From a candidate division WOR-3 bacterium (GTDB taxonomy: Bacteria; Hydrothermota; Hydrothermia; Hydrothermales; JAJRUZ01): a stretch of DNA of 64,000 nucleotides. The translations under genes and the position numbers were made by a program. Positions within the stretch are counted from its first letter, which is position 1. Every line of letters begins with the position of its first letter. The stretch covers positions 1 to 64,000 of the forward strand of contig JBDRZP010000013.1 of NCBI GenBank assembly GCA_039804025.1, read 5' to 3'. The notes under the pieces are model-generated. The model ran no database searches. It had not been told where the DNA came from and was given only the letters and a program-made list of their open reading frames with translations. Below are positions 43,464 through 53,321 of the stretch, piece after piece.

Positions 43464-46400
43464 CTACTCTCTTTTTAAAAATTTTTTCTGAACAAAGGCA
43501 TACATTGAGGGAATAAATATTAAACTAACTAAAAGAGAAAAGAAAAGACCTCCAATTACAGAAACCGCAAGTGGTCTCCAAGTTTCAGAGCCTTCTCCTC
43601 TAAAAATAACAAGAGGCAAAAGACCCATAATTGTGGTTAAACTTGTAATCAGAATCGGTCTAAATCTCCTCAAAGCACCTTCTTCTGTGGATTCTAAAAT
43701 ACTCTTACCCTCAAGTCTTAACCTTTCAACATAATCAAGCATTACTATTGCATTATTAACCACTATTCCTATCATCATAACCATACCAACAAAGGAAGGA
43801 ACAGAAAAAGGAATTCCTGTCAATAGATGTATCAAAGCAACTCCAGTAACTCCTGAGGGGACCGTAAACATTATTATAAAGGGCAAGAGAAATGACTCAA
43901 ATTGAGCTGCCATAACAAGATAAACAAGAACTATTCCAAGGAGAAAAGCATAAAAGAGAACCTTAAAAGATTCTGTCTGCTCTTCTGTTAAACCACCAAA
44001 TTCAACTCTATACTCTCCACGAGCTATAAATACATCTCTCAATTTTTTAAGAAGTTCCTTTTTAATCTCACCTATAGGTCTACCAGATGATTCAGCCTGA
44101 ACCTTAATAACCCTCTCTTTCTTTTCTCTCTCTATTGATAAAGGCGAAAAACCTTTTTCAAGTTTAAAAATACTTCCCATATATAATTTCTGGTCACCAA
44201 AAGGAAAAGATATAAAAGGCAAAAATTCTTTATTTTTCCTGTAATTATCTTCAAGAACTATTTTTATATCAAGTTCCTTTTTACCAATTTTAAAGGTTCC
44301 TACTTTATCACCAAAATTTAAAGCCCTGAGATAAGCACCGAGTGAAGAAGAATAAAAACCAAATTTCGAAATTCTTTCTCTATCAGGAATTAAAAGATAT
44401 TCTGGTAAACCCTTTTCCCTTGAAATTCTTACACTCCTTAAACCCTCTGTTTTCTCAAGAACATCTTTTATATATTCAGCAATTGAATCCGTAGCCCTGA
44501 AATTTTCCCCATATATTAAAATTTCAATTGGGGCACCAAAACCCTGAATTAAATTTTGAACATTACCAGAAGTCAAAACCTGAAAAGTCTTTATTCCAGG
44601 AATTTTCTTAATCTTTTTCTCTATCTCCTCTGCAATTTCAAAAACACTCCTTTTTCTTTTTGCAGGACTTCCTAAGTTAACATAAAAAAATCCTGTATTT
44701 TCTCCCTCAACAAAACCCATAACACTTGCAAAACCAGATTCTGTTCTTCCTACTCTTAAGGTAAAAGTCTTTACTTCTGGAATTTCTTTTAAAATATCTT
44801 CGATTTTATTTGCTACACTATCAGTAACAGAAAGTTTTGTTCCAGGTGGCAAAATAAAACTACCCCTTAATTCCCCTGAGTCTGCTTCAGGAAAGAATTC
44901 TGTCTTTACAAACCCAGCTAAAAATAAAAGTAATCCAAAAACAAAAAATAAAAATCCAGCTATAAGTGTAAAATAAAGCCTCCTTAAAGCAAAATTAAGT
45001 GTTTTTTTATAAAATTTTCTAAGTAAATCAAATAACTTAAAAAGAATGCCCTTTTCCTCTGGAATATTTCTGATTATAAGCCTTGATAAGGTTGGAGTTA
45101 AGGTTAAACTGACTAAAAGTGAGGTTAAAAGAACTGTCGTTACAGTCATTGCAAGTTGTCTGAACATAATTCCAACAAAACCTGTCCCTATAACAAGAGG
45201 ACCAAATATAGCAATTGTAGTTAATGTAGAAGCAAGAATTGGGGAGAATACTTCCATTGCTCCTTTGAAAGAAGCATTTAAGGCATTCTCTCCTTTTTCT
45301 CTCCTGAAAAATATATTTTCAAGAACAACCACTGCATTATCAACAACCATACCAGCAGCAAGGGCAAGGGAAGAAAGAGAAATTATGTTTATTGACCCAC
45401 CTGTTAATTTTAAAAGTATAAACCCCGCAAAAAGAGAAAATGGTATCGTAAGTGCTATAACAACACTTGAAGAAAAATGCCTTAAAAATATAAAGGTAAC
45501 AAGGAAAATAAATAATAAAGCCCAGTATATCGTACTTGTTAAATTCTGAATTGAACTTTTTATAAACCTTGAAATATCATTAACAACTTTTAAATTTACT
45601 CCTGGATAATCTTTTAAAATCTTTTCAACTTCTTTTTTTACCCTTTCTGAAACAAGAACTGTATTTGCACCTGATTGTTTTAAAACTCCAAATATAAGAG
45701 AAGGAATTTTCTCTGTCCTTACCTTTGTTATAAAATCATCATAATCAAGTTTAACCTCAGCTACATCTTCCAGTTTAAAAACTCCTTTGCCTTTAACATA
45801 AATAGGAATCTTTTTTATTTCATCAAGAGAAGAAAACTTTGAATTCACTTTAGCTGTAATTGAATAGAAATTGTCCTCAAAACTTCCTATAGGAACATTT
45901 ATGTTTTCCCTTAAAATTGCCTCCTTTATCATAAATGGAGTTATTCCATACTCCTCAAGATATCTTTTTTTAAGTTCAATTTTTACAATTTCCCTTCTAC
46001 CACCACCCCAGAACTGAATATCTCCAACACCTGGAATTCTCTTTAGTCTTTCAACAATCTCATCCTCAAAAAATGTTCTTAAATCAAAAAGAGTATCCTT
46101 AACCTGAAAAGTTCCCACAAGAATAGGAATTTGAGAAAGGTCAAATTTAAAAACCTTAGGAATATCCGCATCCTCCGGTAGATAATATTTTGTTATTTCA
46201 AGCCTCGTTCTTATATCATCGGCTGCCTTATCAATATCAGTACCCCAGTCAAATTCCACTGTAACAACAGAAATATCCTGAAGTGAAAAAGACCTTATGT
46301 TAGTAACATTTGGTACTGTGGATACTGCATTCTCTATATATTTGGTCACCTCCTCCTCAATTTCCTCTGGTGAAGCACCGGGTCTTATGGTCACTATACT

Positions 46401-46529
46401 TACCATAGGAATTGATACATCTGGGAAGAAATCTATTGGTAATACCCGGATAGAAAAGATACCAAGTAATAAAAGTGCTGTATAAACTGAAAAAGTAAAA
46501 ATTGGTCTTTTTACAAAGAACTCTGTCAT
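43464..46529 (-). CDS. RND-family efflux transporter, inner-membrane pump
   Basis: This 1021-residue AcrB/HAE1-type proton-driven pump has twelve TM helices. The N terminus reads VKRPIFTFSVYTALLLLGIF, with PIDFFPDVSIPMVSI and GASPEEIEEEVTKYIE. TM4 has LAAGMVVDNAVVVLENIFFR (proton-relay Asp pair region), and the second half has FVGMVMMIGIVVNNAIVMLD. It is the last gene of the tetR-tolC-mfp-rnd operon. It exports drugs or other amphiphiles; substrate unknown. It overlaps the MFP gene by four bases. Confidence 0.94.
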   Translation of the reverse strand: MTEFFVKRPIFTFSVYTALLLLGIFSIRVLPIDFFPDVSIPMVSIVTIRPGASPEEIEEEVTKYIENAVSTVPNVTNIRSFSLQDISVVTVEFDWGTDIDKAADDIRTRLEITKYYLPEDADIPKVFKFDLSQIPILVGTFQVKDTLFDLRTFFEDEIVERLKRIPGVGDIQFWGGGRREIVKIELKKRYLEEYGITPFMIKEAILRENINVPIGSFEDNFYSITAKVNSKFSSLDEIKKIPIYVKGKGVFKLEDVAEVKLDYDDFITKVRTEKIPSLIFGVLKQSGANTVLVSERVKKEVEKILKDYPGVNLKVVNDISRFIKSSIQNLTSTIYWALLFIFLVTFIFLRHFSSSVVIALTIPFSLFAGFILLKLTGGSINIISLSSLALAAGMVVDNAVVVLENIFFRREKGENALNASFKGAMEVFSPILASTLTTIAIFGPLVIGTGFVGIMFRQLAMTVTTVLLTSLLVSLTLTPTLSRLIIRNIPEEKGILFKLFDLLRKFYKKTLNFALRRLYFTLIAGFLFFVFGLLLFLAGFVKTEFFPEADSGELRGSFILPPGTKLSVTDSVANKIEDILKEIPEVKTFTLRVGRTESGFASVMGFVEGENTGFFYVNLGSPAKRKRSVFEIAEEIEKKIKKIPGIKTFQVLTSGNVQNLIQGFGAPIEILIYGENFRATDSIAEYIKDVLEKTEGLRSVRISREKGLPEYLLIPDRERISKFGFYSSSLGAYLRALNFGDKVGTFKIGKKELDIKIVLEDNYRKNKEFLPFISFPFGDQKLYMGSIFKLEKGFSPLSIEREKKERVIKVQAESSGRPIGEIKKELLKKLRDVFIARGEYRVEFGGLTEEQTESFKVLFYAFLLGIVLVYLVMAAQFESFLLPFIIMFTVPSGVTGVALIHLLTGIPFSVPSFVGMVMMIGIVVNNAIVMLDYVERLRLEGKSILESTEEGALRRFRPILITSLTTIMGLLPLVIFRGEGSETWRPLAVSVIGGLFFSLLVSLIFIPSMYAFVQKKFLKRE

Positions 46530-47401
46530 TTCAAGTCTCCGTTTAATATTTTAACTTTCATACCCTCTCTTAAAATTTCTACTCCTTTTAAAACAACAAG
46601 ATCATTCTGAGTAAGCCCATCAATTATCTCAACAAATCCACCTGACTCAATTCCTGTTATAACTGGCACCCTTTTACTTACACCATTTTCTACCACAAAA
46701 ACTGACTTTTTAGCTGTGCCAAGCACACATTTTGAAGGAATTTTTAAAACATTCTCTTTTTTTAGAACAGGAATTTCAACTTCACAGGGTGTTCCAGGTA
46801 AAATCTTTTTGTTAGGGGTGAAAAAGGCTCTAAACTCAAAATTTCCTGTAAAAGGATCTGAAGTTACACTTATTTCTCTTATTACACCCTTAAATTCTTC
46901 TGAATTAACATAAATTTTAACCTGTTTTCCATAAGTAACATATTTTGAATATTCAGCTGGTAAATACAACTTTACTTTATATTCTCTATCTCCATAAATT
47001 CTTGCAAGAGGTCTCTGAGGCGAAACAAATTCACCCTTATCAAATTTAAAATAGGAAATTTTCCCAGAAACAGGAGCTTCAATTTTTACAGGCTCAAATT
47101 CCAAACCGTATTCCCTTCTTTCTAAAAGTAAAATAACTTCCCCTTTTTCTACATAATCACCTTCATTTTTAAGACTTTTAAGATAATAACCAGGAATAGG
47201 TCCGTAAACGAGAACATCAGGATTTCCCTCTATCTGCGATGAAAGTTTAATTTCAAGCTGAATTTCACCAATAACTGGCTTTATAACAGTAACAGGAATA
47301 AATGTCTCTTCATTTGATTTTACTCTTTCATTTTTTTTCTGACAGGATATATAAAATAAAGAGATTAATAACAAAAAGTTTATTAAACCTTTTTTCATCA
47401 T
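46526..47401 (-). CDS. RND efflux periplasmic adaptor (membrane fusion protein)
   Basis: This 291-residue lipoprotein has a signal with lipobox IVSC-like FYISC, the barrel-sandwich halves PGYYLKSLKNEGDYVEKGEV and IEAPVSGKISYFKFDKGEFV, and an HlyD-like beta-barrel ending in IIDGLTQNDLVVLKGVEILR. The alpha-hairpin between the lipoyl halves is very short, as in compact AcrA-like adaptors. It links the RND pump and TolC. ATGA overlaps lie at both ends. Confidence 0.9.
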   Translation of the reverse strand: MMKKGLINFLLLISLFYISCQKKNERVKSNEETFIPVTVIKPVIGEIQLEIKLSSQIEGNPDVLVYGPIPGYYLKSLKNEGDYVEKGEVILLLERREYGLEFEPVKIEAPVSGKISYFKFDKGEFVSPQRPLARIYGDREYKVKLYLPAEYSKYVTYGKQVKIYVNSEEFKGVIREISVTSDPFTGNFEFRAFFTPNKKILPGTPCEVEIPVLKKENVLKIPSKCVLGTAKKSVFVVENGVSKRVPVITGIESGGFVEIIDGLTQNDLVVLKGVEILREGMKVKILNGDLK

Positions 47402-48696
47402 TCACCTCCTTTTCCAAAGTCAAAATTTACACCATAAAGGGTGGATTCATATTTAATCTTTGCTTCTTTTAATTTAAAAAGGGAATTTAAATACATAACT
47501 TGAACTTCAAGATATTTCCTTAAAGCATCAAGAAAATCTGTATTGGAAATAAATCCTTTTTCATATTGACTTTTAGATATATCAAGGGATTTTTGAGTTA
47601 GTTCCAGTGATTTCTTTGAAAATTCAAAAGATTTTATCGCAGACTCAAATTCCTTTTTAGCAGAAATTATATCCTCTTCTATTTTTTTCTCTGTGAAATC
47701 AAGAAGATATTCAAGAGCTTTTTTATCAGCTTCCCTCTTTCTTATCTCATCAAGCCTTTTACTGAAATCAAATAAAGGAAAAGAAACATAAAGATTATAC
47801 TGGAAATATCCGCCCCATTCATCCTTAAAAAATCCGTAAGGCTTGCCATAAATATAATTAATACTACCAAATATTTTAGGCATAAAATTTGAATAAGCTG
47901 ATTTTTTGTTATAATCAAGCATTTCAATATTTTTACTCAGAATCATAAAATCAAGCCTTGAGGGACTCTTTTCTTCAAAAATTGTATCAGGAACTAAACT
48001 GTCAACAAGAATAACTTCATCTTTTGTATCAATATTACAAAATGTTTTAAGGGAGGAAATAACCCTAATATAGAATTTTTCAAAATCTGATAAGGTGGAT
48101 TCAAGTTGCTTTTTCTCTGCTTCACTTCTTAAATAATCAAGTTCAATTGTAAATCCTGCCTCATATCTTTTTTTTGCTACCTTAATATGCTCATCAAGAA
48201 TTTCAATAATTTTTTTATATTTATTCAAAGCATATTTTAAAAATAAACCCTGATTGTAAAGCATTCTAACAAGAAATTCCACCTCTTTTTCCTTCAGTTC
48301 CTTTTCCTTTAACTTGGAGTCCCTTAATGAATTCATCATCTTAAGCATATACAATCTTTGAAAACCCGAAAAAATTAAATATTCAAGAGTAACATTTAAA
48401 ATTCTCCTTTCTGCTTTTCCAAAAGTTATCTCTACAGGCTGATAAATAGGCTGTAAAGTAACTGGATCTATCCCAACAAGAACATACTGTGTTATTTTAT
48501 CTACAAATGTTGAATGAGTATAGGTAAATGAAGAGTTTAATTCCGGAAGAAAGGACTTTATAACCTGATTTCTGCTATAGTTTACAGAATTAATTTCCTC
48601 AATTTTTGATTTTATAAGGGGATTAGAAAGCGCTTTTTTTACTGCTTCTTCTTCAGTTAAATATACCTGAGAAATTAAAAAAATTAATTTTAACAT
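47398..48696 (-). CDS. TolC-family outer-membrane efflux protein
   Basis: This 432-residue protein has a signal peptide and two halves of long helices with the TolC/OEP pattern (YLTEEEAVKKALSNPLIKSK; YNQGLFLKYALNKYKKIIEI; AKKRYEAGFTIELDYLRSEA; ISKSQYEKGFISNTDFLDAL). It forms the exit duct for the RND pump. It begins 2 nt after tetR ends and overlaps the adaptor gene. Confidence 0.9.
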   Translation of the reverse strand: MLKLIFLISQVYLTEEEAVKKALSNPLIKSKIEEINSVNYSRNQVIKSFLPELNSSFTYTHSTFVDKITQYVLVGIDPVTLQPIYQPVEITFGKAERRILNVTLEYLIFSGFQRLYMLKMMNSLRDSKLKEKELKEKEVEFLVRMLYNQGLFLKYALNKYKKIIEILDEHIKVAKKRYEAGFTIELDYLRSEAEKKQLESTLSDFEKFYIRVISSLKTFCNIDTKDEVILVDSLVPDTIFEEKSPSRLDFMILSKNIEMLDYNKKSAYSNFMPKIFGSINYIYGKPYGFFKDEWGGYFQYNLYVSFPLFDFSKRLDEIRKREADKKALEYLLDFTEKKIEEDIISAKKEFESAIKSFEFSKKSLELTQKSLDISKSQYEKGFISNTDFLDALRKYLEVQVMYLNSLFKLKEAKIKYESTLYGVNFDFGKGGE

Positions 48697-48697
48697 T

Positions 48698-49270
48698 TTA
48701 TCCTCCTTCTTTTATATCAAGAATTTTTTTTATATAATTCCATGCCTTTTCAAAGGATAACCTTTTACCAAAAAAATCTTCTGCCATTGAGGCAGCTCTT
48801 ATAATTCCAAGAATCATAACAGAATCAGAATAAATATTCTGGTGAATTGAAAAAACCTTTAAATTTTCTCCTTCCTTTAAAACAGAACCTATTCCTTTTA
48901 AAATTCTCCTTAAATAAGGCAAAATTGTTTTTATTATTTCTTTTCCCAGTTCACCAGGCCATAATCTAATAGCACTTTCGTAATACTTCTTTCTTTCATA
49001 GAAATTACTGTATATAATAAAAAGTAAATTTTTTAGTTTTCTCTGTGGTTCAAGATTACCTTTAATAATATCCTCAATTTTAACATAAAACTTTTCAATC
49101 TCATATCTTATTGAGGAAAGAAATAAATCCCTCTTATCTTTGAAATAAAGATAAACTGTTCCTTTTGCAATACCAGCTTTTTCAGCAATATCCTCTATTC
49201 GGGCATTGTAAAAACCTTTTTCAAGAAATACCGATATTGCACTTTCAAGAATTTTATTCTTATTTTCCAT
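48698..49270 (-). CDS. TetR-family repressor of the efflux operon
   Basis: This 190-residue regulator has an N-terminal HTH at 1-50 (ILESAISVFLEKGFYNARIE, AGIAKGTVYLYFKDKRDLFL) and an all-alpha ligand domain. I start it at the ATG at 49270. A TTG-type or ATG start 7 codons earlier would place the operator inside the coding region. It is the first gene of the tetR-tolC-mfp-rnd operon and sits directly behind its own palindromic operator, so autorepression with ligand release is likely. Confidence 0.9.
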   Translation of the reverse strand: MENKNKILESAISVFLEKGFYNARIEDIAEKAGIAKGTVYLYFKDKRDLFLSSIRYEIEKFYVKIEDIIKGNLEPQRKLKNLLFIIYSNFYERKKYYESAIRLWPGELGKEIIKTILPYLRRILKGIGSVLKEGENLKVFSIHQNIYSDSVMILGIIRAASMAEDFFGKRLSFEKAWNYIKKILDIKEGG

Positions 49271-49271
49271 T

Positions 49272-49290
49272 ATGACTGACCGTTCAGTCA
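49272..49290 (-). promoter_or_regulatory. TetR operator palindrome
   Basis: Sense strand ATGACTGAACGGTCAGTCAT: half sites TGACTGA and TCAGTCA around ACGG. It lies between the -10 box and the tetR start, where bound repressor would block transcription. The half-site type is common for AcrR-like regulators. Confidence 0.8.
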
Positions 49291-49292
49291 TT

Positions 49293-49321
49293 ATTATACA
49301 ATTTTAAAAATAAAAATTCAA
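49293..49321 (-). promoter_or_regulatory. Promoter of the tetR efflux operon
   Basis: Minus-strand TTGAAT (49316-49321) and TATAAT (49293-49298) have a 17-bp spacer and abut the TetR operator. It lies just after the nth stop codon. Confidence 0.8.
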
Positions 49322-49336
49322 GTATCTATTTTGAAT

Positions 49337-49993
49337 TTATTTTTTAGAATTTAAACCTATTTTTGGACAGAAAGGTTCAACAGGACAAATTTTGCAAAGA
49401 GGTTTTAAAGGTTTACATATTCCCTGTCCAAATGCTACAAGTGTTCTATTTATTCTACTCCAGTATTCCCTTGGGAAAATCTCTTTTAATTTTTCTTCGG
49501 TTTCTTCTCTCTTTTTTGTGCTTACCCAACCCAGCCTGTTTGAAATTCTGTGAACATGTGTATCAACACATATTTCATCCTTTTTAAAAATCTCTATCAA
49601 AATTAAATTCGCAACCTTTCTTCCAACTCCTGGTAATTTTACAAGTTCCTCAAATTTATCTGGAATTTTTCCACCATATTTTTCTATAATCTCTTTGGAT
49701 AATCTCTTTAAAATTTTTGCCTTTACTTTATAAAAGCCAACAGGATAAATTAATTTCTCAATTTCCTTTACCTTTAATTTTTTTAAATCATTAAAATCCT
49801 TTACTTTTTTTAAAAAATTTTCCATCACCCTCCCTGTTACTTCATCCTTTGTTCTTGATGATAAAATAGCTGAAATGAGTATTGAAAAATCTGATCTTCT
49901 TTTAAGAGCTATAAGTGATACAAGGGGAACTTTAAGATTTTTTGAATACTCTTCAATTTTTAAAAATAAATCGCAAGGTGAAATTTCTTTCAC
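49337..49993 (-). CDS. nth: Endonuclease III
   Basis: This 218-residue DNA glycosylase/AP lyase removes oxidised pyrimidines. It carries the HhH motif LPGVGRKVANLIL with the catalytic Lys, and VDTHVHRISNRLGW with the catalytic Asp. The C-terminal 4Fe-4S ligands are CKPLKPLCKICPVEPFC (Cx6Cx2Cx5C). It overlaps ogt by four bases, part of the chain sigma, anti-sigma, uvrC, ogt, nth. Confidence 0.94.
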   Translation of the reverse strand: MKEISPCDLFLKIEEYSKNLKVPLVSLIALKRRSDFSILISAILSSRTKDEVTGRVMENFLKKVKDFNDLKKLKVKEIEKLIYPVGFYKVKAKILKRLSKEIIEKYGGKIPDKFEELVKLPGVGRKVANLILIEIFKKDEICVDTHVHRISNRLGWVSTKKREETEEKLKEIFPREYWSRINRTLVAFGQGICKPLKPLCKICPVEPFCPKIGLNSKK

Positions 49994-50478
49994 TTAATAT
50001 TTACTCCTTCAAGTTTAAGAAGTTTTTTCTTCCAATCAAGTCCACCACTAAAGCCTCCTAAATTATTTTTCCCTACAACCCTGTGACAGGGAATAATTAT
50101 AGGATAAGGATTTTCTGAAAGAGCCCTACCCACTTTTCTCCTTAAATTTCTATTACCTAATTTTTCAGCAAGTTCAGAATAAGTAATTACCTCACCCCAT
50201 TTAACTTTTAAAAGTTCCATAAAAACTTTCTTTTTAAAATCATCAATGAAATTTAAATCTATTAATTTATAGGAAAACTTAAAATCTTCCTTTTTGCCAA
50301 CGAAATAATTTTTGAATTCTTCAATAACTTTAGAAAATTCTTCTTCAACTTTCCCTTCAACTTCAAAATTTTTATAATTTTTATTATCAAGAAAATTTAT
50401 TTCTTTTATTTTCCCTTCTTTAAATTTAATTGAAATTTTTCCAAGAGGTGATTTTATTTTAACTGTGTAATCTCTCAT
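49990..50478 (-). CDS. ogt: Methylated-DNA--protein-cysteine methyltransferase
   Basis: This 162-residue suicide repair protein removes alkyl groups from O6-guanine. The active-site segment is IIIPCHRVVG with the acceptor Cys, followed by GGFSGGLDWKKKLLKLEG. The HTH segment is WGEVITYSELAEKLGNR. There is an N-terminal RNase H-like domain but no Ada regulatory domain. Its start overlaps uvrC by 20 bp. Confidence 0.93.
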   Translation of the reverse strand: MRDYTVKIKSPLGKISIKFKEGKIKEINFLDNKNYKNFEVEGKVEEEFSKVIEEFKNYFVGKKEDFKFSYKLIDLNFIDDFKKKVFMELLKVKWGEVITYSELAEKLGNRNLRRKVGRALSENPYPIIIPCHRVVGKNNLGGFSGGLDWKKKLLKLEGVNIK

Positions 50479-52264
50479 AAATTATTTCTGCCAGTTTTCT
50501 TCCAATTCCTTTTACTTTTGCAATTTCATCAATACTTGCACCTTTTAATCTTTCTATTGAACCAAAAAACCTTAAAATTTCCATTTTCTTTTTTTCACCA
50601 ATTCCAGGTATTCCATCAAGTTCTGAAATTTTAACTTTTTTCTCCATCTTCTTTCTATGGAAAGCTACAGCAAATCTGTGTGCCTCACTTCTAATATCCC
50701 TTAAAAGTCTTATTGCATAAGTTTTTTTGGGTATCATCACCTCTCTGCCATCAGGAAAATAAAGCTGGTCAAAGGTTTTAGCAAAAGCACAAACTTTAAC
50801 ATCTTTTATATCAAGTTCTTTGAGAGCATTTAAAGCTGCACTTAACTGTGGTTTTCCACCATCAATTATAAATAAATCTGGAAATTTTTCATTTTCTTCT
50901 TTCAATCTTTTAAATCTTCTCTTTACAACCTCATAAACCATCTGTGGATCAGATCTTGCTTCCTCTGTTTTAATTTTATATTTTCTATAAGATTTTTTAT
51001 CCCTTTTACCATTTTTAAAAACAACAACCGCACCAACCCTTTCATCTCCAAAGGAATGGGAAATATCAAGGCACTCAATATGAAAAGGATAATCTTTAAG
51101 ATTTAAATTTTCTTTTAGTTCAACAATTGCCTTAGATGGTAAAATTTTCCCCTTCTTTTCAATATAGTATTCCTCAAGTTTTATCCTCGCATTTTCCTCA
51201 GCCATTTTTAAAAGTTTTTCCTCGTCTTCACCTTCAGGTTCTCTAAATTTAATTGAAACATTTCTCTTAAGTTTTAAAGCCTCTTCTATCTCCTTATAAT
51301 TTTCATCAACTTTAATTAAAATAATTTCCTCTGAACCAAGAATACCTGAAAGGTAATACTGGGAAGCAAAAGAAAATAAAACATCCTTTTCCTCATAATA
51401 GAAAGGAACATCAAGAATAAAGTTTTCCATATCAAGAAGTTTTCCTTTTCTAACTCTTAAAAGGGAAATGGATGCAAAGGGATGATGAATCTGACATGCT
51501 AAAACATCAAGGGATTTTTCTTCCTCTAAAACAGCAATCTGACTTCTTGAAAGTTCTCTTATTGAATATAAAGCATCCCTTAATCTTGCCGCTTTTTCAA
51601 ATTCCATTTTTTCCTTACATTTCTCTATTTCCTTTAAAAGATAATCCTCCACACTTTCTGTTCTTCCTGTAAAAAATAAAACTGCTTTATTTACTACTTC
51701 TCTATACTCTTTAGGGTCTACAAACCCCTCTACACAGGGAGCAGGACACCTTTTAAGTTCGTATTCAAGACAGGGATTTATTTTCTTTTTTGAGGGTAAT
51801 TTATATTTACAAGTTCTTATTGGAAAAATTCTTAAAGTCATTCTCAATGCTTTTCTAAGAGATTTAGCAGAATGAAATGGTCCTATAAGTAAAGAGCCAT
51901 CATCCCTTAAATCTCTTGTCATGAAAATTCTTGGATACATTTCTCTTAAGGTTATTTTAAGATACGGATATTTTTTGTCATCCCTTAATCTTATATTGAA
52001 TCTCGGCTTTTTACTTTTAATTAAATTATTTTCAAGAAGAAGTGCCTCAGGTTCAGATGAAGTAACAATAAACTCAAAATTTTTAACCTTTTCTATCATT
52101 AAGCTCAATCTTGGATTCTCATACTCTGCATTTAGGTGAGTTCTTATCCTTTCTTTTAAATTTCTTGCCTTACCTATGTAAAGAAGGTTACCTTTTTTAT
52201 CATAAAAAAGATAAACTCCTGGTTTTTCAGGAACAAGTTCAAGATTTTCCTTATTAAATTCCAT
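50459..52264 (-). CDS. uvrC: Excinuclease ABC subunit C
   Basis: The 601-residue UvrC performs the dual incision in nucleotide excision repair. The GIY-YIG domain is N-terminal (KPGVYLFYDKKGNLLYIGKA). The Cys-rich CLEYELKRCPAPCV segment, the UVR motif near 205-240, the RNase H-like nuclease (LFIIDGGKPQLSAALNALKE) and the C-terminal tandem HhH (GIPGIGEKKKMEILRFFGS) follow in the usual order. It shares one base with the anti-sigma stop (TAATG), so translation is coupled. Confidence 0.95.
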   Translation of the reverse strand: MEFNKENLELVPEKPGVYLFYDKKGNLLYIGKARNLKERIRTHLNAEYENPRLSLMIEKVKNFEFIVTSSEPEALLLENNLIKSKKPRFNIRLRDDKKYPYLKITLREMYPRIFMTRDLRDDGSLLIGPFHSAKSLRKALRMTLRIFPIRTCKYKLPSKKKINPCLEYELKRCPAPCVEGFVDPKEYREVVNKAVLFFTGRTESVEDYLLKEIEKCKEKMEFEKAARLRDALYSIRELSRSQIAVLEEEKSLDVLACQIHHPFASISLLRVRKGKLLDMENFILDVPFYYEEKDVLFSFASQYYLSGILGSEEIILIKVDENYKEIEEALKLKRNVSIKFREPEGEDEEKLLKMAEENARIKLEEYYIEKKGKILPSKAIVELKENLNLKDYPFHIECLDISHSFGDERVGAVVVFKNGKRDKKSYRKYKIKTEEARSDPQMVYEVVKRRFKRLKEENEKFPDLFIIDGGKPQLSAALNALKELDIKDVKVCAFAKTFDQLYFPDGREVMIPKKTYAIRLLRDIRSEAHRFAVAFHRKKMEKKVKISELDGIPGIGEKKKMEILRFFGSIERLKGASIDEIAKVKGIGRKLAEIIYERLHS

Positions 52265-52836
52265 TATTTAAAAGAGAACTTAAAGGATGTTAAATAGAAT
52301 TTATTTTTTTTATAAATTTTATTATCCTTAAAAACTGTCAAATAATGAGTACCCGGATTTAACTCTAAATCTTCTGCAAGATAATACAAAAGTTTATCAG
52401 TTTTCTTTAAGGAATCAGATATATCAACACTATCAATAAAAACTTTTAACCCCTTTATATTATTTACTTTAAGAACAAAAAGAACCTCTTCAGGTGTTAA
52501 AACCTCTTCCTCTGAAGGTGATATAATCATAATTTCCTTTTCAATTTTAACAATAAATTTAAAAAGAATAACGAAGATTAATGATAATGTAACAAGAGCA
52601 GGAACAAAAGTTTTAATTATTTTTTCCTTTCTCCTTCCCCTTTTTAAAACTTCTTTTCTTATTCTCAATTTCACATCAAGGGGGACTTCTATTTCAAAAG
52701 ATTTAAAAAATTCCTTTACCTTTTCATAATTTTCTTTACACTCCTTACATTCCTTTATGTGATTTTCAAGTTCTGTTAAACTTTCACCTTTATTTTCAAT
52801 TATTTCAAATATTTCATTTATTTCAAAGTGTTTCAT
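52264..52836 (-). CDS. Transmembrane anti-sigma factor with zinc-finger N terminus
   Basis: This 190-residue protein has an anti-sigma zinc motif (HIKECKECKENY, H-x3-C-x2-C) near residues 25-38. One TM helix follows at about 80-102 (FVPALVTLSLIFVILFKFIV), then a periplasmic domain. It would hold the sigma factor encoded upstream at the membrane until proteolysis. ATGA overlaps the sigma gene, as usual for cognate pairs. Confidence 0.85.
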   Translation of the reverse strand: MKHFEINEIFEIIENKGESLTELENHIKECKECKENYEKVKEFFKSFEIEVPLDVKLRIRKEVLKRGRRKEKIIKTFVPALVTLSLIFVILFKFIVKIEKEIMIISPSEEEVLTPEEVLFVLKVNNIKGLKVFIDSVDISDSLKKTDKLLYYLAEDLELNPGTHYLTVFKDNKIYKKNKFYLTSFKFSFK

Positions 52837-53315
52837 TTTAATAGTTCAATTAAAAGTTCTCTTCCCCTTTTAAGTCTTGTTTTTACAGTTCCTTCAGGAA
52901 TACCAAGAATTTCTGCAATTTCCTTAACCTTAAAGCTTGAAATGTAATAAAGTTCGAGGGTTTCTCTTATTTCTTCTGGTAACATTTTCATTTTTTCAAA
53001 AATTTTTTCTTTCTTTTCGTCCCTCTCATAAGAATAATGTTTTTCATCAACAAAATCAAGGGGTATAAATTTTATAAATTTTCTCTTTCTATAAAAGGAA
53101 ATAACAGAATTCATAGCAATTTTAAAAATCCAGGTATAATAGGAACTTCTTCCTTCAAATTTATCAAGCCCCTTATAAACTTTGAAAAATATTTCCTGAC
53201 ATAGATCTTGAGCATCCTCTCTATTTGATACCTTGTAATAAACATATTTCCATATTCTGTCAAAATATTTATCATAAAGGATATTGAAGAGATTTTCTTT
53301 TTCATTTTTATCCAT
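52833..53315 (-). CDS. ECF-type RNA polymerase sigma factor
   Basis: This 160-residue protein has sigma region 2 (YFDRIWKYVYYKVSNREDAQ, DLCQEIFFKVYKGLDKFEG) and region 4 (LPEEIRETLELYYISSFKVK, EIAEILGIPEGTVKTRLKRG). It resembles RpoE-like ECF factors. It is flanked by a CpxP-like gene upstream and its anti-sigma downstream, so an envelope-stress role is likely. Confidence 0.92.
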   Translation of the reverse strand: MDKNEKENLFNILYDKYFDRIWKYVYYKVSNREDAQDLCQEIFFKVYKGLDKFEGRSSYYTWIFKIAMNSVISFYRKRKFIKFIPLDFVDEKHYSYERDEKKEKIFEKMKMLPEEIRETLELYYISSFKVKEIAEILGIPEGTVKTRLKRGRELLIELLK

Positions 53316-53321
53316 TTTAAA